A stretch of DNA of 64,000 nucleotides from an uncultured Rhodospirillaceae bacterium (GCA_937887565.1 CALABS010000064.1:1-64000); one strand, 5' to 3'; positions 1 to 8,662 are shown, counted from the first letter of the stretch. Numbers and translations are program-made. The notes: generated by a model from the sequence alone, not told the origin.

Positions 1-2
1 CC

Positions 3-719
3 ACCGCGCTCAAGCTGCTGGTGCTCGGCTGCGTCATCGCCATGTGCAGCGCCACCCTGCTGGCGCTGACCTTCCAGGGCACCCCGACGCTGGCCCAGGC
101 CTTTGGGGTGGCGGTGCTGGCGGCGGCGATCTTCGTGCTCGCCATCAAGGCGCCGCGCGCCGCCGCCGGGCTGGTCAACGGCGGCCCGGTGATGGACGGC
201 ATGACGGCGCTGGCGGCCCTCTGGACCGCCGGCTGGCTCGGCATGCGCAGCATGGCTGGTGCTGCGGCCGCGACCACCGGGGCGCCCGGTAGCCTTGCCG
301 TCGGCGCCTCGGCGGTGTGGAGCGGCCTGCGTCATGTGACGACTGGTGCAACCGCGTCCGTCGGCAGCACTGGCGGGACCGGGGGCGGCGCTGGTGGCGG
401 GACCGGCGGTGATTCCGCCGGGCGCCGTTACCCGGCCGGCCGCTTTGGTGGCTCCCGGGCCTCGGCTCCGCGCGGCAGCGGCTGGGACAAACCGATGACC
501 GACGCCCAGCGCGGCGAACTCGACCGCCTCGCCGCCGGCCGCGCCGTCGATGCCACTCTCACCCGTGGGCAGGCCAGCCGGCTCATCGAACGCTGGGGCG
601 GCGAAGAGTCGTGGTTGCGCCGCACCGCCTCCAACGCCACCGAACGGCCGCAGGACCCGCCGGGCAAGACGCCCGGAACGGATCGCCGCGCCGACGACAA
701 GGAGATCGACCCGTCATGA
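3..719 (+). CDS. trbL: TrbL/VirB6-like conjugal transfer membrane protein (5'-truncated by window edge)
   Basis: C-terminal part of the polytopic inner-membrane subunit of a P-type type IV secretion system, which forms the transfer channel. The frame is open from the window edge, so the start lies outside; the GTG at 21 is internal. Visible residues start with hydrophobic segments, followed by a Gly-rich stretch (about residues 110-140) and a charged hydrophilic tail, as in TrbL. The stop overlaps the next start (ATGA), and the order L-F-G-I matches trb operons. The assignment rests on topology and neighbours, because little conserved sequence remains in the visible part. Confidence 0.8.
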   Translation, partial: TALKLLVLGCVIAMCSATLLALTFQGTPTLAQAFGVAVLAAAIFVLAIKAPRAAAGLVNGGPVMDGMTALAALWTAGWLGMRSMAGAAAATTGAPGSLAVGASAVWSGLRHVTTGATASVGSTGGTGGGAGGGTGGDSAGRRYPAGRFGGSRASAPRGSGWDKPMTDAQRGELDRLAAGRAVDATLTRGQASRLIERWGGEESWLRRTASNATERPQDPPGKTPGTDRRADDKEIDPS

Positions 720-1486
720 AGGAGCGCGTCGTCAACGTCTACGACCCGCCGCCGGCGGCCGTGCCCGACAGTGCGAAGTACCTCGCCGCCATGACCTACC
801 GCGCCAGCCGCGAGGCCAAGGCGCTGCGGCTGAAGCGCTGGACCTTCGCCCTGGCCGTGCTCGGCCTGTCCTGGGGCTCGCTGATGACCTGGGACAACCT
901 GCGCATCGCCGGCAAGCTGGTGGAGATCGCCCGGTACAAGCCGGTCTACCGCGTCGAGCAGGCGATGGACGGCCACCAGCGCCTCGTGCTGCTCGACAAC
1001 ACCATCACCGTGACCAAGGGCGTCCGGATCAACGCCGTCCAGTGGTTCGTCCGCTGGCAGCGGCAGATCGGCACCGACCCGGTGATGCTGGCCAGGGACC
1101 GCGCCGCCGCCCGCGCCCGGCTGACCGGCGGCGCCGAGCGCAAGTGGGACGCCCTGCTGGCGGCCGACCTCGCCCCGGCCGAGGGCTGGACCCGCGACGT
1201 CGCCGACGTCCGCGTCCAGGAGCGCGAGGCCGACCCGAAGACCGGCGCTACCGCCTTCTACGTGGTGTGGACGGAGACGGTGTACCGGGACTTCAAGCCG
1301 CGCGCGAAGGCGATGATGAGCGCCGCCGTGGTCACCGTCGACGGCCCCTCGCGGGATGGCGCGCTCGACGGCGTGTCGATCTCCGGCTTCTCCGAGCCCA
1401 GCGGCACGCCGCTGAAGGCCGAGACGAAGGAGCCGGCCAAAGCCCACCCCATTTCCCCGTCCGAAACGATGGAGCCCCAGCCATGA
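716..1486 (+). CDS. trbF: TrbF/VirB8-like conjugal transfer protein
   Basis: Bitopic inner-membrane assembly factor of the conjugative type IV secretion system. The 256-residue product has a short cytoplasmic N-terminus, one membrane segment (about residues 43-62, FALAVLGLSWGSLMTW) and a periplasmic domain typical of VirB8/TrbF, including the conserved stretch with WFVRWQR near residue 105. The ATG at 716 overlaps the trbL stop and follows an AAGGAG ribosome site. The C-terminal 30 residues are low-complexity and poorly conserved. Translationally coupled to trbG downstream (4-bp overlap). Confidence 0.88.
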   Translation: MKERVVNVYDPPPAAVPDSAKYLAAMTYRASREAKALRLKRWTFALAVLGLSWGSLMTWDNLRIAGKLVEIARYKPVYRVEQAMDGHQRLVLLDNTITVTKGVRINAVQWFVRWQRQIGTDPVMLARDRAAARARLTGGAERKWDALLAADLAPAEGWTRDVADVRVQEREADPKTGATAFYVVWTETVYRDFKPRAKAMMSAAVVTVDGPSRDGALDGVSISGFSEPSGTPLKAETKEPAKAHPISPSETMEPQP

Positions 1487-2439
1487 GACTCCCGGTTTCC
1501 CTGCTGGCGCTGCCGCTGCTCGCCGCCTGCGCCACCGAGCCGTCCTCGGCGCCAGCCGCCGGTCCCGCCATTCCGCAACGCCCCTACACGCTGGCCAACC
1601 TGCACATCCCGCCGACGGCGATGGAGCGCGAGCCGAAGGAGAAGGCGGGGCCGCGGCCGTCGCGGGTGCAGACGCGCAGCTGGGTCGGGCAGGCCAACGA
1701 GGCGGCGCTCGACCTGCCGACGCTGACCTGCTTCAAGGGCAAGAGCTGCGAGTACTGGTACCAGCCCGACCTGCAATACCTCGTCTACATGGCCGAGGGA
1801 AACCAGACGCTGGTCTGCCTGAAGCCCGGCGAGGTGGTACGCGACATCGTCGCCCCCGGCGCCCAGGTGTGGATTCCCCACCAGCCCTACAGCTTCGGCA
1901 AGGGCGTCCAGCGCACCGAGTGCATCGCCTTCATGCCGCGCCGCGCCGGCCTCAACCAGCAGATCTCCGTCTTCACCAGCGAGCGCAAATACGATCTCAA
2001 CGTCGAGACGCACAGGCGCACCCACCACGTCGAGGTGCGCTGGCGCTACCCTGAGGACTACCTCGCCACCCTGAACGGTCAAGCGGCCGCTCTTCCCAGC
2101 GCCGCCGGCGACCGGCGCGACCGCACCACCGAGCTGGCCACCCGGGACCGCCGCTGCACCTACACGCTCGACGGCGACACGCCGGAGTGGCGGCCGGTGC
2201 CGACCCCCGACGGCCAGCCGCCGGTGTGCGACGACGGCGAGGTGACGGTCATCAACTTCACCCCCGGCGCGCTCGGCGCCTACGGCGCGCCGATCCTCTG
2301 GCGCATCGGCGCCGACGGCACCCGCATCCCCGTCCAGTACGGCCGGATGAACGCCACCTACCGCGTCGCCGGCATCCACGACCACCTGCTGCTGGCGATC
2401 GGCGCGCAGGAAGTCCACATCCGGAGGACCCGCCCGTGA
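1483..2439 (+). CDS. trbG: TrbG/VirB9-like conjugal transfer lipoprotein
   Basis: Outer-membrane-associated core-complex subunit of the type IV secretion system. The 318-residue product begins with a lipoprotein signal (LLALPLLAACA, predicted lipidated Cys at about residue 16), then a Pro-rich linker and the VirB9 fold: N-terminal part around ALDLPTLTCFKG and QYLVYMAEGNQTLVCLKPGEV, and a C-terminal beta domain with YTLDGDTPEWRPV and DGEVTVINF. The start overlaps the trbF stop. It should pair with TrbI encoded immediately downstream. Confidence 0.9.
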   Translation: MRLPVSLLALPLLAACATEPSSAPAAGPAIPQRPYTLANLHIPPTAMEREPKEKAGPRPSRVQTRSWVGQANEAALDLPTLTCFKGKSCEYWYQPDLQYLVYMAEGNQTLVCLKPGEVVRDIVAPGAQVWIPHQPYSFGKGVQRTECIAFMPRRAGLNQQISVFTSERKYDLNVETHRRTHHVEVRWRYPEDYLATLNGQAAALPSAAGDRRDRTTELATRDRRCTYTLDGDTPEWRPVPTPDGQPPVCDDGEVTVINFTPGALGAYGAPILWRIGADGTRIPVQYGRMNATYRVAGIHDHLLLAIGAQEVHIRRTRP

Positions 2440-3440
2440 CCGCGACCAACGACACGCAGCCGCCGCTGCCGCCCGATCCGCTGGCCCGCCACCGGGTGAT
2501 CACCTCCGGTCCGCACGTCGTCCGCATCTTGCTGGTGGCGGCCGTGGTGATCGGGTTGGGGCTGGTCGCCTACATGCTGGGCCGCAGCCAGGGGGCCGGG
2601 GGCCTGCCCAAGCTGTCCGCCGCCCTCGGCCCGACCCAGCCGGAGCCGCAGCTGCCCAGCTACGAGGACATGGCGCCGAAGCCGGCCCCGGCGCCGCCAC
2701 CGGCCCCCCGCATCGAGAAGAAGGAACCGCCTCTGCCGGCACGGCCGCCGGCCAAGGAGCCCCCGAAGGAGGACGAACTGCGCAAGAAGGCGATGGAGGC
2801 CGGCGTCGGCGGCTGGAGCCGCAAGGAGGATACGGGCGCCGTGACCGCCGTCCAGGCCGGAACGTCGGACTTCGCCGTCGCCGGTTCCGACTGCTTCGTG
2901 CCGCCGGGCACGCCGATCCCCTTGCTGACGGTGAACCGCGTGGTGACCGAGCGCGGCGGCATCGTCACCGCGCGGGTGACGCAGGACGTCTGGGACGCCG
3001 GCTTCTCCTGCCTGGCGGTGCCGGCCGGCTCGGTGGTGACGCTGGACGTGGGCAGCGGCGTGACCAAGGGGCAGAAGCGCATCGAGGTGGCCAACCCGGT
3101 GATCACCCGGCCTTGGCCGCGCAATGACATGGTGCGTGTCGCCGCTGTCGGAGCGGACGCCACCGGTGCGGCGGGGCTGGCCGGGTCGGTGGAGGTGCCG
3201 TGGCTCCAGACCGGCTTGCTGATCGCCGCCAGCGCGGCAACGGACGTCGCGGCGGCGGCGCTGACCGGCGGCGGCAGCCTGATCGGCGGCATGCTCGGAC
3301 ACAGCATCGATCGCCCCCTCGACAAGGCGGCCAAGGACCTGCTCGACCGGGCGCCCGTCATCACGCTTGATGCCGGAGAGCCGGTGCTGCTGCTGTTGCG
3401 GAGCGGTCTGAAGGCCGATGACTTCGGCCGGGCTCGCTGA
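2436..3440 (+). CDS. trbI: TrbI/VirB10-like conjugal transfer protein
   Basis: Energy-transducing scaffold that spans from inner to outer membrane in the type IV secretion core. The 334-residue product has a cytoplasmic N-terminus, one membrane helix (about residues 28-50, VVRILLVAAVVIGLGLVAYM), a long Pro-rich periplasmic region (residues 70-115) and the conserved C-terminal VirB10 beta-barrel domain (from about 150, with FVPPGTPIPLLTVNRV and VEVPWLQTG). GTG start overlaps the trbG stop. The last ~100 codons recur in a degenerate copy 25 bp after the stop, so this marks the end of the operon and probably a recombination joint. Confidence 0.9.
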   Translation: MTATNDTQPPLPPDPLARHRVITSGPHVVRILLVAAVVIGLGLVAYMLGRSQGAGGLPKLSAALGPTQPEPQLPSYEDMAPKPAPAPPPAPRIEKKEPPLPARPPAKEPPKEDELRKKAMEAGVGGWSRKEDTGAVTAVQAGTSDFAVAGSDCFVPPGTPIPLLTVNRVVTERGGIVTARVTQDVWDAGFSCLAVPAGSVVTLDVGSGVTKGQKRIEVANPVITRPWPRNDMVRVAAVGADATGAAGLAGSVEVPWLQTGLLIAASAATDVAAAALTGGGSLIGGMLGHSIDRPLDKAAKDLLDRAPVITLDAGEPVLLLLRSGLKADDFGRAR

Positions 3441-3464
3441 GCGGCGGTTCGATCACCGGCGCCG

Positions 3465-3770
3465 GTTGTGCGTGTCGCCGCTGTCGGAGCGGACGCCACC
3501 GGTGCGGCGGGGCTGGTCGGATCGGTGGAGGTGCCGTGGCTCCAGACCGGGCGGTTGATCGCCGCCAGCACGGCGGTGGACGTCGCGGCGACGGCGCTTA
3601 CGGGTGGCGGCAGTCTGCTCGGTACCGTTCCGGGGCGGAGCGTGGAAAGCCCGTTGAACCGTGCCGCCAAAGACATGCTGGAGCGGGCACCAGTCATCAC
3701 CTTCGAAGCTGGCGAGCCTCTTCTTCTGGTACTTCGCGGGGGTCTGCGGATGGATGATTTCCGCCGGTTA
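3465..3770 (+). pseudogene. Second, partial copy of the trbI 3' end
   Basis: Translates to about 100 residues aligning with residues 232-334 of the upstream TrbI (shared stretches such as RVAAVGADATGAAGL and VEVPWLQTG). The first ~65 bp are nearly identical to 3132-3195 and the rest is clearly diverged but in frame, so this looks like the tail of a related, not identical, trbI. No start, membrane segment or Pro-rich region is present. Homology stops near 3770, inside the 3' end of the antisense LysR gene. It may be a tandem duplication or the joint between two trb-bearing elements. Confidence 0.8.
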
Positions 3771-4644
3771 CCAGTGCGCGGGCTTGATCGAGAAAGCGCT
3801 GGGCCGGGGCCGATGGACCGGACGCCGGCCACGCCGCAGCGACGCTCAGGTGCAGCGGCGGCATGGTCGGCCGGTGGACGATGCCGTTTCCAGTTTCCGT
3901 CTCGAGTCTGGAGGCGGGCAGGGTAGTCAGGCCGACACCGGCAGCGACCAAGGCCAACCGGACCTCTTGGTACTGCACCGCCGCCACAACGTGCGGTGAA
4001 GCCCCGGTGGTACGGCAGCCCTCCAGTAGCACCTTGTCGGCGGCCCACGGCTCCCGGTTTGCTCCAACGATCACAGCCTCCTTAGCCAGCCGCCGGAGAT
4101 CGATGACTGCTTCGGCCGCTAACGGGTGGGCTGTCGGCAGGGCTAGGTGCAGATCTTCCCGCCATAAGGTTTCCCGGTTGCCACCGTGGCCAACCGTCAC
4201 CGCAGCAGGCAGCAGGACAAGGTCCAACAACTCGGCATCGAGCTGGGATAGCAAATGCGTTGCGGACCCATCGCTGACAATCACACGGTCCTCCGGGTTG
4301 ATCTCTTGGAATTTTTGTACCAATGCCGTCAACCGGCGGGCGGGAATATCGGCGGTGACACTCAGACGAAGCGGTGCGGGCACGTTGGCGGCCAGCCTCG
4401 CAATGTGGGTGGCCCGGTCGAGGGCGGTCAGGATTGCACGGACCTCATGCAAGAAAGCGGTTCCCGCTCGGGTCAAGCGCGACCCTGTTGGACTGCGTTC
4501 GACAAGACGGGTTCCTACATCGGCTTCCAGGGCACGGATCGACTGGCTGAGCGCCGGCTGGCGCAGACCGAGCCGGTGGGCGGCGCGGTGAAGACTACCA
4601 GTTTCGGCCAGTGTGTCGAAGTGATGGAGATGGCGCAAGTCCAT
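3697..4644 (-). CDS. LysR-family transcriptional regulator with altered C-terminus
   Basis: 315-residue LysR regulator: N-terminal winged helix-turn-helix (residues 1-60, DLRHLHHFDTLAETGSLHRAA and LRQPALSQSIRALE), followed by the effector-binding domain (from about 90). Inducer unknown. The last ~25 residues (after about FLDQARALVTGG) are encoded by DNA antisense to the truncated trbI copy, so the native 3' end was probably replaced. It may still be functional because the substrate-binding domain is almost complete. It ends convergently against the trb operon and faces away from the copper cluster; no target is evident. Confidence 0.85.
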   Translation of the reverse strand: MDLRHLHHFDTLAETGSLHRAAHRLGLRQPALSQSIRALEADVGTRLVERSPTGSRLTRAGTAFLHEVRAILTALDRATHIARLAANVPAPLRLSVTADIPARRLTALVQKFQEINPEDRVIVSDGSATHLLSQLDAELLDLVLLPAAVTVGHGGNRETLWREDLHLALPTAHPLAAEAVIDLRRLAKEAVIVGANREPWAADKVLLEGCRTTGASPHVVAAVQYQEVRLALVAAGVGLTTLPASRLETETGNGIVHRPTMPPLHLSVAAAWPASGPSAPAQRFLDQARALVTGGNHPSADPREVPEEEARQLRR

Positions 4645-5141
4645 GATCCGATCGCAATCTTTGCAAGAGAGTTGGCAAAAGCTTCTTCGCCATCTCCCCC
4701 TCGTAATTCAGCTTGGCGAGGATTAGGCGCCGACAATGCAAAAGCAGAATTTCAGTCAGATATCGGATATAACCGACCGAAGGCAGCCTCCCACGCAGTC
4801 GAACCTGAAATCCCCGGTTGCCCGCTCTATGTGGGGGGGGTGTGTTTGATATACTTCGGAATTTTGATTAACCAAGACAGCGACGGTGGTCTGATTGGAT
4901 TGTAACCACCGTCATTCTATTTTGAAAAAGCCGGACAGTGTCGATAGTGGTAAACTATTAGGGTTCAATTTTTTCTGTATCAAGACAGTTGTGTTTCAAA
5001 ATGTAACTGGAGCGTGAAGATCCTACGGTCGCCCTGGCCAGCTGTCCGGAACGCCAAGGCCGCGGTTTGGGTTGAAGGCCTATCGGTCCGGCTGTCCCTA
5101 TCACGCCGTTGCCGTGTGGCATGTTCACAGGGAGAAAACCG
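4645..5141. other. Intergenic region between lysR and the DUF305 gene
   Basis: AT-richer than its surroundings. It contains the lysR upstream region, a G8 run (about 4831-4838), an inverted repeat (GACGGTGGT 4882-4890 / ACCACCGTC 4905-4913, 14-nt loop, followed by a T-rich tract on the plus strand, possibly a weak terminator) and a copper-cluster-type repeat box at 4993-5007. No coding sequence seen. Confidence 0.6.
4993..5007 (+). promoter_or_regulatory. Candidate response-regulator box upstream of the DUF305 gene
   Basis: GTTTC-AAAAT-GTAAC, two half-sites 10 bp apart, 135 bp upstream of the DUF305 start. One of seven similar boxes in the window found at a similar distance from start codons. 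Function is inferred from recurrence and spacing. Confidence 0.45.
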
Positions 5142-5546
5142 ATGCGTACGATATCGCGTGTCCGTCTGACCACCTCATTGGCGCTCGCCATTGCCATGGC
5201 CACCGCCGCACCGGCGCTGGCGCAACAAAAAGCCGCACAGGGCATGACGCAGGGGCAAGGCGCCATGCCCAATGGGGCCGGGTCCCAAGCTATGATGGAC
5301 GCCATGCACACGATGCAGCAAACCATGATGGCGCAACCGATGGCTGGCGACCCTGACCATGACTTTGCGACGATGATGCGTGCGCATCACCAAGGAGCAA
5401 TCGACATGGCCCGGATCGAACTGGAACAGGGCAAGGACGCCGAGCTGAAAAAGATGGCACGCAAGGTGATCGAAGACCAGACCAAGGAGATCAAGCAGCT
5501 CGACAAATGGCTCGACCGGCATCCACCCCAACAGGCCCAGCGCTAA
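5142..5546 (+). CDS. DUF305 family exported protein
   Basis: 134-residue secreted protein with a signal peptide (residues 1-25, cleavage near APALAQQ) and a DUF305 helical domain carrying the hallmark HHQGAIDMA motif, preceded by a Met-rich stretch (MMDAMHTMQQTMM). DUF305 proteins are periplasmic, often metal-associated and frequently found beside copper genes; the Met and His pattern fits copper binding. The ATG at 5142 follows a GGGAGAA ribosome site. First gene of the plus-strand copper block, with copZ downstream. Confidence 0.88.
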   Translation: MRTISRVRLTTSLALAIAMATAAPALAQQKAAQGMTQGQGAMPNGAGSQAMMDAMHTMQQTMMAQPMAGDPDHDFATMMRAHHQGAIDMARIELEQGKDAELKKMARKVIEDQTKEIKQLDKWLDRHPPQQAQR

Positions 5547-5562
5547 CCGCGTATTTTCGCTC

Positions 5563-5593
5563 TTGACCTTCCCATCGCTGGAAGCCGGATGCT
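5563..5593 (+). promoter_or_regulatory. CueR/MerR-type promoter of the copZ-like gene
   Basis: A -35 TTGACC (5563-5568) is separated by 19 bp from a weak -10 (GATGCT), with the dyad CTTCC-CATCGCT-GGAAG in the spacer. This over-long spacer and dyad are the signature of CueR/MerR-activated promoters. It lies 28 bp before the copZ start. No cueR gene occurs in the window. Confidence 0.75.
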
Positions 5594-5620
5594 GACGCTT
5601 TCCGCTTTGTGGAGGATACC

Positions 5621-5821
5621 ATGCTGAAGTTCAAGGTGGATGGGATGACTTGCGGGCATTGTGCCCAGACAGTCACCAAGGCGGTCGAAGCGTTGCCGTC
5701 GGTTGAACGCGTTTCGGTCGACTTGATGGCCGGAGAGGTGTCCATCGACGGCAACGCCGATGAGAGTGTTATCCGCAAAGCTATCGAGGGCGTTGGCTAC
5801 GACGTCCGTGCCGCAGTCTGA
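5621..5821 (+). CDS. copZ: CopZ-like heavy-metal-associated (HMA) chaperone
   Basis: 66-residue single-domain HMA protein (beta-alpha-beta-beta-alpha-beta) with the metal-binding motif GMTCGHC at residues 8-14. It should bind cytoplasmic Cu(I) and deliver it to the P1B-ATPase encoded at 9148. The ATG at 5621 is preceded by GGAGG with 5-bp spacing. It is under a CueR-type promoter and so probably induced by cytoplasmic copper. Confidence 0.9.
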   Translation: MLKFKVDGMTCGHCAQTVTKAVEALPSVERVSVDLMAGEVSIDGNADESVIRKAIEGVGYDVRAAV

Positions 5822-6174
5822 TGCCACGCGGCACGGGGGGCTGCGTCGCTCGCACCGGGGTGCCGTCAGCGCTCTATTGGCTTGGTTCCCGACACCCCTC
5901 ACCGGGTCTCCGAGAGTGGCGTTGTCGTCACGACGCCCGCTGTCGGGCGGCGTGAGAGCCTGCCGTTCGATCGATGAAAGAATTGCGCACTCTGTGTACG
6001 GCAATGGCGATCAAGCGGCATTTTGCCGCACTCTCCTCGGGGTGCCGGAAACGCACGGCGTCCAGGCCGCTGCGAGCGCTTGCGGCGTTTGCTCAAGACT
6101 TCTAGGCTTTTGATGGGCTGGGTCTGTTGAGGAGCCTTCACCAGGGTCCAGCTTGTATGGGAAGGGCGGTCGTC
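5822..6174. other. Intergenic gap after copZ
   Basis: About 350 bp without a convincing gene. A 43-codon frame opens near 5976 but lacks a ribosome site and recognisable homology. No repeat or clear terminator recognised. Confidence 0.4.
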
Positions 6175-6567
6175 ATGGGGTGCAGGGCGCAGTCGACGGT
6201 CAGGAGGGTAGTGGTCGGCCTGCTGATGTTGGCGACGATGTTCGTCTATGCTGCGTCGAGCCATGCCGTCCTGATGCCGCAACCCTCCACGCTCCAGATC
6301 ACCACGGAGTTGAACGATTCCACGGCCGCCGTTGCGACCGTGAGCGACCATGAGCAGAGCGGTGAACAAGCCCTCTGTGACGACGACCATACTTCGCTCG
6401 ACGACGGCCTCTGCTGCATGGTGGCCCATTGCGCCACCATGCATTCGGGTCTGCTGGCAAGCGCCGTCGAGATCTTCATCCCCCGGCTCGGACGGGAGCG
6501 CCAGCAGCCGGGCCTCGTCTCGCCGGAGGGCATCGGCACCGTGCCCGCGCTCCGTCCTCCCCTGTGA
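6175..6567 (+). CDS. Small exported Cys/His-rich protein of the copper cluster
   Basis: 130-residue protein: N-terminal membrane segment or signal peptide (about residues 8-32, VVVGLLMLATMFVYAASSHA), a short variable region and a CCMVAHCATMH motif suited to metal binding. The architecture resembles DUF2946-like proteins common in copper and RND-efflux loci, but family membership is not certain. The start at 6175 was chosen because GAAGGG lies 9 bp upstream; upstream in-frame starts have no such site. The minus-strand protein at 17020-17454 has a similar plan (signal plus CCTTAC). Confidence 0.65.
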   Translation: MGCRAQSTVRRVVVGLLMLATMFVYAASSHAVLMPQPSTLQITTELNDSTAAVATVSDHEQSGEQALCDDDHTSLDDGLCCMVAHCATMHSGLLASAVEIFIPRLGRERQQPGLVSPEGIGTVPALRPPL

Positions 6568-6712
6568 TCGTCTGATGTCACGAGTCCGTCCGCAGCCAAC
6601 CTGAGCCTCGGGTTAGGAAGGATGCCGGTCTCGGTTTTCGTGCCCTGCGGCTTGATTCCGGCATTCCATGAGGCTGTCCGGACTCCGCCCGAATCAGATG
6701 ATGGAGACGACC

Positions 6713-6985
6713 ATGACGCATGACCATTCCTCTCACGCAACGAAACCGGCGGCGGGCACCGCTTGGTATCGAACCTGGACCGGGCTCGCCGGGCTCGGGG
6801 CCGTTGCTTTGGCGGCGCTGTACCTGTCTCTCTTCCATGTCACCCATGTGCTCGATGCGCTTCCCTTCCTGCTCTTGCTCCTGTGCCCGCTGATGCATGT
6901 CTTCATGCACGGTGGCCATGGGCATGGCGGACACGACGGAAACGGCGATGACGCCAACCGTCCAACCAAGGGAGACACGCCATGA
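6713..6985 (+). CDS. DUF2933-like small membrane protein
   Basis: 90-residue protein with two hydrophobic helices (about residues 23-45 and 48-68) and a His/Gly-rich tail (MHGGHGHGGHDG), as in DUF2933 proteins that accompany copper genes. ATG 6713 with GGAGA 6 bp upstream is preferred to earlier in-frame starts. It overlaps the next gene by 4 bp, so the two are translationally coupled. A degraded copy of this gene pair lies at about 30085-30205. Metal binding by the tail is inference. Confidence 0.75.
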   Translation: MTHDHSSHATKPAAGTAWYRTWTGLAGLGAVALAALYLSLFHVTHVLDALPFLLLLLCPLMHVFMHGGHGHGGHDGNGDDANRPTKGDTP

Positions 6986-7656
6986 CGGATGCACCAGCCT
7001 ACGGGTTGTGGGTCTTGGTCATCCTCAACTCGGCCATTTTCATCGTTTTCGCCTTCAGCTTCGGCAAGCCGCAATCATCGCGGGATTGGCGCTCCTTCGG
7101 GGCGTTCAGCGCCTTCATCGTGGCTCTGTTCACGGAGATGTATGGTTTCCCGTTGACCATCTACCTGCTCTCGGGGTGGCTGCAGACCCGCTATCCGGGG
7201 CTCGACCTGATGTCCCACGACGCCGGGCACCTCTGGTCGACGGTCTTTGGCCTCACGGGCAACCCGCATTTCAGTGTGCCGCACATTCTCAGCAACCTGC
7301 TGATCCTGGCGGGCTTCGTCTTGCTGTCGGCGGCCTGGAAGGTGCTTCACGAGGCGCAGCGGCGGCATCGGCTTGCGACGATGGGTGTCTACGCGCATGT
7401 CCGGCACCCGCAGTACATCGCCTTTCTGGCGATCCTGTTCGGTTTCCTGCTGCAATGGCCGACGATCCTGACGCTGACGATGTTTCCGTTGTTGGTGCTG
7501 ATGTACACGCGTCTGGCCCGGTCCGAAGAGCGTGAGGCCTTGCGGGTCTTTGGAACCGAGTACGAGCGCTATGCCGTGGCCACGCCGGCGTGGTTTCCCC
7601 GGCTCGCCGCCGGACCCGGCGCAGACGGACCTCGTTCCGGACGAGCGGCCGGATGA
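6982..7656 (+). CDS. ICMT-like membrane methyltransferase family protein
   Basis: 224-residue integral membrane protein related to isoprenylcysteine carboxyl methyltransferases/PEMT-like enzymes. It has four to five hydrophobic helices and the conserved C-terminal SAM-binding region: RHPQYIAF near residue 140, then EEREALRVFGTEYERY near 180. Bacterial members often sit in metal-resistance loci; the substrate is unknown. Coupled to the DUF2933 gene by ATGA overlap. The product ends with a Gly/Arg-rich tail. 142 bp follow before the next gene. Confidence 0.82.
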   Translation: MTDAPAYGLWVLVILNSAIFIVFAFSFGKPQSSRDWRSFGAFSAFIVALFTEMYGFPLTIYLLSGWLQTRYPGLDLMSHDAGHLWSTVFGLTGNPHFSVPHILSNLLILAGFVLLSAAWKVLHEAQRRHRLATMGVYAHVRHPQYIAFLAILFGFLLQWPTILTLTMFPLLVLMYTRLARSEEREALRVFGTEYERYAVATPAWFPRLAAGPGADGPRSGRAAG

Positions 7657-7798
7657 CGCCTTCGGCGCGCACCAGCATCAAACCAGGGGCCAAGCCATCG
7701 CCGATGGCCCCGGTGAAGGGAAGGTTTTGGTCGTCGCCCCCACCACCGATCCGGTGACCAGGGGGGAGGCGTCGCACCCGTCAACGCGGAGACGCGCG

Positions 7799-8662
7799 AT
7801 GAACATCAAGAAAACACGGGCGATAGCCGCCGCCCTCCTCTTCGGCGCGGTCGCCACCACGCAGGTTCGCGCCGAGGAAACCCTGAGGCTGGCTGACGTG
7901 TCTCACCTGCACGGAATTGCCGTGGACCCGGCGGATCCGACGCGGCTGTACCTCGCCTCCCATTTCGGCGTGTATCGGACCAACCCTGGCGACACCGCCT
8001 CTCGGGTATCCACCAACCGCAACGACTACATGGGTTTCACGCCGAACTCTGCACAGCCCGGCACTTTCTTCGCCAGCGGCCACCCGGAGACGGGTGGAAA
8101 CCTGGGGGTTCTCATCTCGACGGACGGAGCGAGAACCTGGACACCGATCGCCTCGGGCGCCGGCGGTCCGGTGGACTTCCACGCCATGGACGTCAGCGCG
8201 GCCGACCCGACGATGCTGTACGGCTACTACGGCAGCGTCCAGGTCAGTCGCGACGGTGGAGCGCGTTGGGAGGTCACCGGCAAACCGCCCGCCGACCTGT
8301 TCGACCTCGCCGCCTCGGCCAAGGAGCCGAACACCGTCTATGCCGCCACACGCAGCGGCCTGACGGTGAGCCGCGACGCGGGCAGGACGTGGCAAGCCGC
8401 ATCCATCGTGCAACGCCCGGCGACCATGGTGGCGACGACCAAGGACGGCACCGCCTACGCCTTTCAGATCGGCGTTGGGTTGCTCAAGGCCACCGAGCCG
8501 AGCTTGGCGTGGCAACCGGTCAGCAACGGCTTTGGCGAGGCCGTCCTGCTGCATCTGGCGGTGGACCCGACCAATGCCGAGCGACTCTACGCCGTGACGG
8601 ACAAAAGCGTGATCCTCGCCAGCCACGACGGCGGAAAAAACTGGAAGCCGTTCCGGTCATGA
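7799..8662 (+). CDS. Exported BNR/sialidase-like beta-propeller protein (F510_1955-like)
   Basis: 287-residue secreted protein: signal peptide (residues 1-24, cleavage near VRAEE), then a beta-propeller with BNR/Asp-box repeats (DGARTWTP, DGGARWEV, DAGRTWQA, DGGKNWKP). Proteins of this type recur in bacterial copper-tolerance clusters, where the enzymatic activity suggested by the glycosyl-hydrolase label is unproven. The start follows GGAG at 7788. The stop overlaps the cytochrome c start, so the two are probably co-translated. Confidence 0.75.
   Translation: MNIKKTRAIAAALLFGAVATTQVRAEETLRLADVSHLHGIAVDPADPTRLYLASHFGVYRTNPGDTASRVSTNRNDYMGFTPNSAQPGTFFASGHPETGGNLGVLISTDGARTWTPIASGAGGPVDFHAMDVSAADPTMLYGYYGSVQVSRDGGARWEVTGKPPADLFDLAASAKEPNTVYAATRSGLTVSRDAGRTWQAASIVQRPATMVATTKDGTAYAFQIGVGLLKATEPSLAWQPVSNGFGEAVLLHLAVDPTNAERLYAVTDKSVILASHDGGKNWKPFRS

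Noticed and set aside
4831..4838. Run of eight G as a phase-variation tract
   Set aside because: It lies in non-coding sequence and not between clear promoter elements; no gene would be switched.
5976..6107. 43-codon frame MKELRTLCTAMAIKRHF...
   Set aside because: No ribosome site and no recognisable similarity; kept only as a note on the gap.
7532..7798. Longer start for the BNR-repeat protein
   Set aside because: The upstream frame overlaps the ICMT-like gene and would hide the clear signal peptide beginning at 7799.
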